Assembly (NCBI GenBank): GCA_964597945.1 | Contig: CAZRAD010000084.1 | Coordinates: forward strand, 1-12,066 | Direction: 5' to 3' | DNA length: 12,066 nucleotides | Source of the DNA: JAPEKQ01 sp964597945 | Lineage (GTDB): Bacteria > Joyebacterota > Joyebacteria > Joyebacterales > Joyebacteraceae | Part shown: piece by piece, positions 1-6,900 of the stretch | How positions within the stretch are numbered: position 1 is the stretch's first letter | How the letters are laid out: every line of letters begins with the position of its first letter | The notes under the pieces: generated by a model | What the model saw: only the letters and a program-made list of their open reading frames with translations | Databases searched by the model: none | What the model was told of the DNA's origin: nothing | Position numbers and translations under genes: made by a program

Positions 1-645
1 AGGTCTCCCGAGCCGCTTGAGGAGGATCTTGGCCGCGAGGCTCTCGATCACCTTCTCGGAGAGGCGCTCGGTCATGGGGGTCTGAATGAACCCCGGCGCG
101 ATGGCGTTGGCCGTGATATTGCGCGATGCGAACTCACGCGCCGTGGTCTTCGTCAACGCGATGAGACCCGCTTTCGATGCGGCGTAGTTCGCCTGTCCTA
201 TGTTTCCCACCTGACCGATCACGGACGCGATGTTGATAATGCGCCCCCACCGGGCGGACATCATCGGACGTACCGCGGCCCGTGTGCAGTTGAATGCCCC
301 CTTGAGATTGACCTTGAGCACAAGGTCCCAGTCATCGGGCGACATACGGATGAGCAGATTGTCGCGCGTGATGCCCGCGTTGTTGACGAGGATGTCCAGT
401 CCGCCGAGCTTCTCGGTGACCGCCTTCATGGCAACCGCAACGGCTTCGGCGTCCGATACGTCGAGCGCGAAAGCGGCACCCCTGCCGCCCCCCGCCTCGA
501 TCTCAGCGACCACGCCCTGCGCGGCCTCGACGTCGACATCGACGATGCCGACCGCCGCGCCCTCGGAGGCGAACGTGAGCGCGATGACCCGCCCGATACC
601 GGAGCCGGCACCGGTGACGACCGCCTTGCGATCCGTGAACCTCAT
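1..645 (-). CDS. fabG: 3-oxoacyl-[acyl-carrier-protein] reductase FabG, partial (C-terminus beyond the left edge)
   Basis: Short-chain dehydrogenase that reduces 3-oxoacyl-ACP to 3-hydroxyacyl-ACP in the type II fatty acid cycle, in the cytoplasm. The reading frame is open from ATG at 645 to base 1, giving 215 of an expected 245-250 residues. Visible features are the nucleotide-binding glycine motif TGAGSGIG (residues 11-18), NNAG (88-91), and the tetrad Asn113, Ser141, Tyr154 and Lys158 (YAASK). PGFIQTPM (184-191) is the usual post-catalytic segment. The start is supported by AGGAGG six bases upstream. It begins 25 bases after the fabD stop, so it is very likely cotranscribed. Position 15 is Ser where FabG usually has Arg, and Asp36 ends the second beta strand; both features suggest NADH rather than NADPH preference (inference). 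The family call is firm from context, although other SDRs share these motifs. Confidence 0.95.
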   Translation of the reverse strand, partial: MRFTDRKAVVTGAGSGIGRVIALTFASEGAAVGIVDVDVEAAQGVVAEIEAGGGRGAAFALDVSDAEAVAVAMKAVTEKLGGLDILVNNAGITRDNLLIRMSPDDWDLVLKVNLKGAFNCTRAAVRPMMSARWGRIINIASVIGQVGNIGQANYAASKAGLIALTKTTAREFASRNITANAIAPGFIQTPMTERLSEKVIESLAAKILLKRLGRP

Positions 646-670
646 TGTCACCCTCCTCGTACACCCACCG

Positions 671-1594
671 TCAGGACGTCAGCTTCCCGATATCCTCGAG
701 CCTGCCTCCGCCCGCTGTCGGGACCGCTGGAGCGATCTTCCGCATCAGACCGCGCAGAACGTTCCCCGGCCCCGCCTCGATGGCCCGGACGGCGCCGAGA
801 TCGGCCAGCGTCCGCATGCTCGTGACCCAACGGACGGGACTCACGACCTGCTCAACGAGGCGCGCGCGTATCTCTCCGGGGTCCTCAATGGCGCCGCCGG
901 TGACATTGGCGATGAAAATCGCCTGCGGTCTCGCGACGTCGATTCCGGCGAGAAAGGACTCCATACCAAGTCTGGCGTCCTCCAGCAGCTCGCTGTGGAA
1001 TGCGCCGCTTACCTTGAGCTCGATGGCACGCTGCGCGCCACGCTCGGTCGCGAGCGCCATCGCCGCACGGACCGCGTCAACCTCTCCGGAAATGACGATC
1101 TGCGTCGGTGAGTTGTAATTGGCGGCCTGGACGATCCCCGTGGAGCGAGCATCCGCGACGACGGCATCCAGTGTCTCCGCGTCGAGCCCGATGATGGCGG
1201 CCATCGTCCCGGGCACGGCAAGCCCTGCCTCGTACATCAGGCGGCCTCGCTCTCGCACGGCGCGGACGCCGTCCTCGAGCGTGAGGCTTCTCGCGGCGAC
1301 GAGCGCCGTGTACTCGCCAAGGCTATGCCCCGCCACGGCCCACGGCTCGAAGCCCCGCTGAAGGAGAACCGTGTGTGCGGCGACGCCCGCCGTCAGAAGC
1401 GCGGGCTGCGTATTGATGGTCTTTGTGAGTTCCTCTTCCGGCCCCTTGAAGCTGAGCTCGGCAAGATCGACATCGATGGCCTCAGACGCGCGCTCGTAGA
1501 CCTCGCGCACGGCCGGCGAACTCTCAAAGAGATCCGCGGCCATGCCGACGGCCTGAGAGCCCTGCCCCGGAAACAGAAATGCGATACGGTCCAT
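671..1594 (-). CDS. fabD: malonyl-CoA:ACP transacylase FabD
   Basis: Transfers malonyl from malonyl-CoA to acyl carrier protein, supplying the extender unit for type II fatty acid synthesis. The 307 residues match the usual length of about 310. GQGSQ lies at residues 10-14, the nucleophile Ser91 sits in GHSLGEY, Arg116 lies in the RERGRLM segment, and the catalytic His200 is in GAFHS. GPGNVL at 275-280 is the conserved C-terminal motif. ATG at 1594 was chosen because it places the N-terminal MDRIAFLFPGQG as expected. An upstream in-frame GTG at 1627 would overlap the fabH end and has no clear ribosome site. The ATG itself also lacks a strong ribosome site and lies five bases after the fabH stop, so translational coupling is likely. 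The order fabH-fabD-fabG is classic. Confidence 0.97.
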   Translation of the reverse strand: MDRIAFLFPGQGSQAVGMAADLFESSPAVREVYERASEAIDVDLAELSFKGPEEELTKTINTQPALLTAGVAAHTVLLQRGFEPWAVAGHSLGEYTALVAARSLTLEDGVRAVRERGRLMYEAGLAVPGTMAAIIGLDAETLDAVVADARSTGIVQAANYNSPTQIVISGEVDAVRAAMALATERGAQRAIELKVSGAFHSELLEDARLGMESFLAGIDVARPQAIFIANVTGGAIEDPGEIRARLVEQVVSPVRWVTSMRTLADLGAVRAIEAGPGNVLRGLMRKIAPAVPTAGGGRLEDIGKLTS

Positions 1595-1599
1595 TGCCG

Positions 1600-2592
1600 T
1601 TACCAACGCATGAGGGTCGAGCCCCACGTGAAGCCGGCGCCGAAGGCGACGGTCCCCGCGAGCATGCCCTCCTTGAGACTGCCGTCCTCGATCGCCTCAT
1701 ACATGGCCATCGGGATCGATGCGGCGGACGTGTTGCCGTACTTGTGGATATTGACGTAGACCTTCTCCATCGGCAGCCCCGCGCGTTCAGCGACCGACGT
1801 GATGATACGGATGTTCGCCTGATGCGGAAAGAGGATGTCGAGATCATCACCCGAGAGCCCCTGCTGATCGAGCACCTTCACGACGGAATCGCTCATCGCC
1901 CGCACGGCGTTGACGTAGACCTTGTTGCCGATCATACGGATACTGTGGTCGCGAGCATCGACCGTCTCATGGGATGCCGGGGTCTTCGAACCACCGGCCG
2001 GGCACATGAGAAGGCCGGCGAGCTTGCCGTCGCTCTGGATGTAATGGTCGACGAGCCCGCGCTCGGGCTCACACGCCTGGAACACGGCCGCACCGGCCCC
2101 ATCCCCGAAGAGAATGCAGGACGAACGGTCGGTCATATCGGTGAAGCGCGTGAGACTCTCCGCACCGATGACGAGCGCCGTGTCGACCGTACCCGCGCGG
2201 ATGAACTGCGACGCCACAACCGTCCCGTAGACGAATCCCGAACAGCCGGCGCTGATGTCGAACGCGAAAGCGTTCTTCGCGCCGATGTTGTACTGCGTCA
2301 GACACGCGGTCGACGGGAAGGACATGTCAGGCGTCGCCGTGGCGACGAGGATCATCTGAACGTCCTCGGGGGCGACGCCGGCACGTTCGAGCGCCTCGCT
2401 TGCGGCTCTGGTAGCAAGATCCGAGGTCGCCTCGCCATCTCCGATGTAGTGCCGCTCCTTCATGCCCGTCATCTGAACGATCCACTCATCGGACGTGTCG
2501 ACGAGCTTCTCGAAATCCGCGTTCGTCATGATCTCCGGCGGCACGTACATCCCGAGACTCGTGATGCGCGCGTTACGCTCTTTCGTTGCCAT
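1600..2592 (-). CDS. fabH: beta-ketoacyl-ACP synthase III FabH
   Basis: Starts fatty acid chains by condensing an acyl-CoA (acetyl-CoA or a branched starter) with malonyl-ACP. The protein is 330 residues, full length for the family. The catalytic triad is clear: Cys117 in DISAGCSGF, His257 in LFPHQAN, and Asn287 in KYGNTSAAS. The C-terminus ends in the typical glycine-rich GAGFTWGSTLMRW. ATG at 2592 overlaps the last 20 bases of plsX in another frame, so the two are likely translationally coupled. The fabD ATG begins five bases after its stop. The starter-unit preference, which decides straight versus branched lipids, cannot be read with confidence from the sequence. Confidence 0.98.
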   Translation of the reverse strand: MATKERNARITSLGMYVPPEIMTNADFEKLVDTSDEWIVQMTGMKERHYIGDGEATSDLATRAASEALERAGVAPEDVQMILVATATPDMSFPSTACLTQYNIGAKNAFAFDISAGCSGFVYGTVVASQFIRAGTVDTALVIGAESLTRFTDMTDRSSCILFGDGAGAAVFQACEPERGLVDHYIQSDGKLAGLLMCPAGGSKTPASHETVDARDHSIRMIGNKVYVNAVRAMSDSVVKVLDQQGLSGDDLDILFPHQANIRIITSVAERAGLPMEKVYVNIHKYGNTSAASIPMAMYEAIEDGSLKEGMLAGTVAFGAGFTWGSTLMRW

Positions 2593-3616
2593 TGCTGATC
2601 GCCACCTCTCTCAATCGCTCGACGATGGTGCCGCCGAGGTTCTTCTGCACGAACCGCTGCGCCATCAGCGCAGCGTTCTTGATCGCTTTGCCCGAGGAAC
2701 CGCCGTGGGCGATGATGACCACGCCGTTCACGCCGAGAAGCGGCGCCCCCCCGTACTCCTCGTAGTCGAACTGCTTGCGTATCCCATCCAAGCCCATGCT
2801 CTTCTCGTCACCACCGGTGAAACGCGGCAGAACATAGAGCACACTCTCTATCACTTTAAGCATGACGTTTCCAACGAATCCATCACAGACAACAACGTCG
2901 GCGGCTCCCGTCATCAGATCGCGACCCTCGACATTGCCGACGAAATTGAGCGGACTGTCTGAGATCAGCCTGTATGCCGCCTGCGTGACCTCGTTTCCCT
3001 TGGACGGTTCCTCGCCGACGTTCATCAGCGCAACCCGCGGTCGTTCGCGCTCGAGCACGTCCTGAACGTACGCGCTGCCCATCACCGCGAACTCGAGCAG
3101 GTCGGACGGCCGACAGTCGACGCTGGCACCCACGTCGAGAACAACGGCCGGCTCGCCGAGCGCCGGGAAGAAGCTCGCAATGGCCGGGCGTCGCACGTTC
3201 GGGAGCATGCCGAGCCCGAGCAGCGTCGAGGCGACGACAGCGCCGGTGTTGCCGGCGCTGACAAGACCGTCGACCGCACCGGACTTGTGCAGCCCGGCGG
3301 CGATAACAATAGAAGACCCCCGCTTGCGCCTGACGGCATCGGCGGGGGACTCATGCATGGTGATGATCTCGTCCGCATGCGCGACGGTGAGCGGCAGATC
3401 CCCGACCCCCTGTCGGGCGAGCTGCGCTTCAAGCACCTCTGTCTGACCGACGAGCACGATCTCGAGCGACCCGGCTGCTTCACGGACAGCCGCTATCGCA
3501 CCCTCGACCTCCGCGCCCGGAGCGTTGTCTCCACCCATCGCATCGACCGCGATCCGCACGGGGCGGCCGGCACCAGCGCTGTCATCAGTGGAGGTGGTTC
3601 CGGAACTCAGAGACAC
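2573..3616 (-). CDS. plsX: phosphate acyltransferase PlsX
   Basis: Converts acyl-ACP and phosphate to acyl-phosphate, the acyl donor for PlsY in phosphatidic acid synthesis; a peripheral membrane or cytoplasmic enzyme. The 347 residues fit the family. Hallmarks are IAVDAMGGDNAP near the N-terminus (about residues 22-33), HESPADAVRRKRGSS, GLVSAGNTGAVVAS, CDGFVGNVMLK and the C-terminal IIAHGGSSGKAI. I chose the GTG start at 3616, one base after the rpmF stop, with GGAG about ten bases upstream inside rpmF. A downstream GTG at 3559 would begin directly at the conserved core but lacks a ribosome site. The open frame continues far upstream through rpmF, but that extension is arginine-rich, low-complexity shadow sequence. 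The gene end overlaps fabH by 20 bases. The rpmF-plsX-fabH order is widespread in bacteria. Confidence 0.96.
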   Translation of the reverse strand: MSLSSGTTSTDDSAGAGRPVRIAVDAMGGDNAPGAEVEGAIAAVREAAGSLEIVLVGQTEVLEAQLARQGVGDLPLTVAHADEIITMHESPADAVRRKRGSSIVIAAGLHKSGAVDGLVSAGNTGAVVASTLLGLGMLPNVRRPAIASFFPALGEPAVVLDVGASVDCRPSDLLEFAVMGSAYVQDVLERERPRVALMNVGEEPSKGNEVTQAAYRLISDSPLNFVGNVEGRDLMTGAADVVVCDGFVGNVMLKVIESVLYVLPRFTGGDEKSMGLDGIRKQFDYEEYGGAPLLGVNGVVIIAHGGSSGKAIKNAALMAQRFVQKNLGGTIVERLREVAISNGNERA

Positions 3617-3617
3617 C

Positions 3618-3806
3618 CTACTCGCTCTCCTTGACCTCTGGGAGAATCTCGCGACCGTTATAGGTTCCGCAGTGCGGGCACATGCGATGCGGCAGCTTGG
3701 ACTCGCCGCACGACGAACACGCCGACATCGACGGCGCGGACGCCTTCTTGTGCGTCCGGCGCTTCCTGCCTCGTGTCTTGGAGCTTCGCCTCTTTGGGAC
3801 TGCCAT
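3618..3806 (-). CDS. rpmF: 50S ribosomal protein L32
   Basis: Small protein of the large ribosomal subunit, 62 residues. The start MAVPKRRSSKTR is the classic bL32 N-terminus. A zinc-ribbon pattern is present: Cys30-x2-Cys33 and Cys43-x2-Cys46 (CSSC and CPHC), so this is the zinc-binding form of L32. ATG at 3806 is supported by GGAGGA just upstream; the longer open frame to 3887 is not needed. It is the first gene of the rpmF-plsX-fabH-fabD-fabG cluster, preceded by a candidate promoter and a strong hairpin. The usual upstream partner yceD (DUF177) is absent here. Confidence 0.97.
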   Translation of the reverse strand: MAVPKRRSSKTRGRKRRTHKKASAPSMSACSSCGESKLPHRMCPHCGTYNGREILPEVKESE

Positions 3807-3854
3807 GCTTCCTCCATGTACGTAAGTGGTGCGATCACGTCCTGCCGATAGCGT

Positions 3855-3884
3855 CGACAGGGATTCCGGAAGGAACCCCTGCCG
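3855..3884 (-). promoter_or_regulatory. strong RNA hairpin in the rpmF leader / intergenic region
   Basis: Read on the minus strand, a 13-bp stem closes a UUCC tetraloop: CGGCAGGGGUUCC pairs with GGAAUCCCUGUCG. Two of the pairs are G-U wobbles. The same two positions are A-C mismatches in plus-strand RNA, which argues that the structure is meant for the minus-strand transcript. No uridine run follows it, so it is not a classic intrinsic terminator. It lies between the candidate promoter and the rpmF ribosome site. Possible roles are a 5' leader control element, an mRNA stabilising or processing site, or the 3' end of the upstream redox operon. The structure is seen in the sequence; the function is unknown. 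Confidence 0.6.
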
Positions 3885-3900
3885 CACACTGAGCCCTTCT

Positions 3901-3929
3901 ATTCTGAAGACACGGGGCTACCAAGTCAA
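3901..3929 (-). promoter_or_regulatory. candidate sigma70-type promoter for the rpmF-plsX-fab operon
   Basis: On the minus strand, TTGACT (3929-3924, five of six to the -35 consensus) is followed after 17 bases by CAGAAT (3906-3901, four of six to the -10 consensus). Transcription would start near 3894, giving a leader of about 88 bases that contains the 3855-3884 hairpin and ends at the rpmF ribosome site. The -35 box overlaps the TGA stop of the upstream 1241-aa redox gene. The position between two functionally unrelated gene blocks supports it. It was found by eye only. Confidence 0.45.
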
Positions 3930-6900
3930 GCTGAAACTCCCACCCGGCGCACCACATGGTCGCTCAACCCCTGCTCCTCAGCCATTCTGGAGAACCGCGC
4001 CTCGATGGCGTCGGTCCACCGCGGATCGAATATCATCTCACCACCCGTGCAGCCAGGCGGCGCAAGCTCGGCCTCTCCACCCGCCGGACGCCCCTCCGCC
4101 CGACCCGGGACGCTCCAGACGGAGCCATTCGGCCGGTCGGGCATCCCCTGGTCCGCGTACGGACCGCGGAGTGCCGCGTAAACCTCCGGCGGCGTGCCCG
4201 GCACATCGGCGCCGGCGCGTGCGGCCAGCGATGCCAGGACCTCGAGCGTCGCGCGTCCGTCCGCCGCGGCGTTCGCAGACACGACCGTCTGGACGCGATG
4301 CTCGCTGTTCGTATAGCTGCCGGTGGTTCCCGTCGGCGGAGCCATCGGGAGCACGATATCGGCGAGGGACGTCGTCGGTGTCTCTATGGTGTCCATGACG
4401 ACGAGGTGCTCCAGTCTGCCGAGCGCCGCCTTGACCCGCTCCGGGTCGACGGCCGCGCCCACGGGGTCCTCACCGACGATGAACGCCGACGTGACCTTTC
4501 CCGCCTCGATGGCCGCCCAGAGATCTCCGCCGTCCTCGCCGCAGCAGGACGGACCGCAGAGACCGCCGGCAGGTTCGAACCCGAGGTCGGACAGACCCTG
4601 CCCGTTCGCGCGCACCCTCAGGAAAAGGACGCCGGATCCGGCGCCAACGCCGCTTCCCGCGAGCGTCGCGAGAGCGACCGCCAGATGAGCGTCTCCACAT
4701 GCGGATGCGGGAGCGAATGCCGCCGCGCTCGCGATGGTCACCACATGGTCCGCCCCGCAGAAGAGCGTCGCCGCGCGCTTCAGGTCATCGACTGCCATGC
4801 CTGCCTTCGAGGCGAACGAGTCCGGCGTGATCCCGGAGATGGAGGCCGTGAGTTCGGTCAGGCCGGAGATGTCGAAACCGAGCGTCCCCGTGTCGATCAT
4901 GCCCTCCGTCAGGCCGTGGTTGATCATCGCCGATAGAACCGCCCCGACCTGCTCGCGTCCGGCCGGGATCCAGATATCGGCCAGCAACGCCAGGCGGGTC
5001 TCGCGTTCGGCGATCACGACGAGGCCGGCGCCCCGCTGAACCGCCTTCCGCACCGAGATGGCGGCGACGGTCTGCTCCTCGGCGATGTCCGAGTCGATCA
5101 CGAGAATCGTGTCCGCGTTCCGTACGTCCTCGTACGTCGCGGTCGAGGAGGCATGCCCGAGCACGCGCTCGAGCGCTCCGAATACCGCACCCTCGCCGGC
5201 GAGACCGAACGATCCTGTCGCGCCGCCGGCCGCCCTGGCGAGCGAGGCAAGCGTATGGGCCTCCTCGTTCGTCATCCTCGGCGAACCGAAGAAGGCGCCG
5301 CCGTCAAGCCTCGCCGATGCTGCGTCGATCGCGGCGCCCCACGTCGACTCGCTCCCGTTCACCCGTGGCGCGGTGATCCTCTCACCGAGCGCGCCTCGGA
5401 AGCCGAACCGTCCGCGGACACAGAGATTGCCTTCGTTGACGCCGACACCAGCCGCGGGGGCGATGGAGACGAGATCTCCCGCCGCCGTGCAGAGGTCGAC
5501 CGCGCACCCGGTCCCGCAGAAGCCACATGTCGAGACCGTCGACTCAAGATCCCACGGACCGGGCTTGACGGCCACCGGCTTCGCGGTGAGCGCCGCGGTC
5601 GGGCACGACTCCACGCACTGACCGCAGGACTCACAATCGGTCATCGCGAGCGGCTCGCAGAGCGCCGGCTTCATCTGGGCGACGAACCCACGCCGGTAGA
5701 ATCCGAGCGCGGATGCGCCCTGAACGTCCTGACAGATACGGATACACCGGCCGCACATGATGCACTTCTCCGGCTCGATACGGATGAACGGATGACGCTC
5801 GTCGGGCGGGTCGGAGACGACCTCACCGCCCAGCCGTCCGAGCGTGACCTCGTACTCGGCCGCGTACTCCCGGAGCTGACAGCTGAAGCCCTCAGCACAG
5901 CCGCACTCGAGACATCGCTTCGTCTCCTCAAGCGCCTGCGCTTCCGTGAGTCCCAGCTCGACCTCGTCCAGGGTCTTGATGCGCTCGGCGACCGGGAGCT
6001 CCGGCATCTCCTGGCGCTCCTGCCGAACGACGTCCGCGAGTTCCTCCTCGGGGAAGCTGTCCCAGCGCTCCTCCTGGATATTGAAGTACGACGGGACGGC
6101 GTCGACCGCCTCGCCGTGGAACATGCGGATGATGGCCGCGGCCGCGCGACCGCCGGCCGCGATGGCCTCGATGGCCGTCGCCGCGCCGTTGACCACGTCG
6201 CCTCCGGCGAAGACGCCGGGCACCGCGGTCAGTCCTGAGTTCTCGTCGGCGATGATTGTGCCCCAGTGTGTCAGCTCGAGCTTCGCCTCGAGCGAGTCGG
6301 GATCCTTCTCGGCGGTCTTCTGGATACAGTCGAGGTTCGGGAGCTGGCCGATGGCCGCGATGACGTTGTCGACCTCGATAACGGACTCGGAACCCTCAAC
6401 CGGGACCGGGCGACGACGTCCGCTCTCGTCGGGCTCGCCGAGTTCCATGCGGATGAACTCGAGACGCTCACACTTCCCCTCACCCTCGATCTTCGTCGGC
6501 GCCGCGAGGAAGTGCATCTCGACCCCCTCCTCCTCGGCCGCGTCGACCTCGACGTCCCATGCCGGCATCTCCTTGCGGGATCGGCGGTAGACGATGGTCA
6601 CCTTCTCGGCGCCGAGTCGCAGACTTGTACGCGCGGCGTCGACGGCGGTGTTGCCGCCGCCGATGATGGCCACGTGTCTGCCGACAGGCGGCGGATCGTT
6701 GAGGCCCATTCTCCCGAGAAAGTCCGTGCCCGCCCAGACTCCGTCGAGCTCCTCACCCGGGCAGCGCATCGTGCGGCTCGCCATGGCGCCGAGTCCGAGG
6801 AAGACCGCCTCGTATCCCTGGTCGAACAGATCGCTGAGCGTGAAGTCGCAACCAAGTCGCTGTCCGTACTTCACCTCGACACCGAGACCCGTGATCAGAC

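Noticed and set aside
3855..3884. The hairpin as a classic intrinsic terminator
   Set aside because: No run of uridines follows the stem in either direction, so it is described as a structural or regulatory hairpin of unknown role.
3620..3889. N-terminal extension of PlsX through the rpmF region
   Set aside because: The frame is open but arginine-rich and overlaps the clearly real rpmF in another frame. PlsX conserved sequence begins only after the GTG at 3616.
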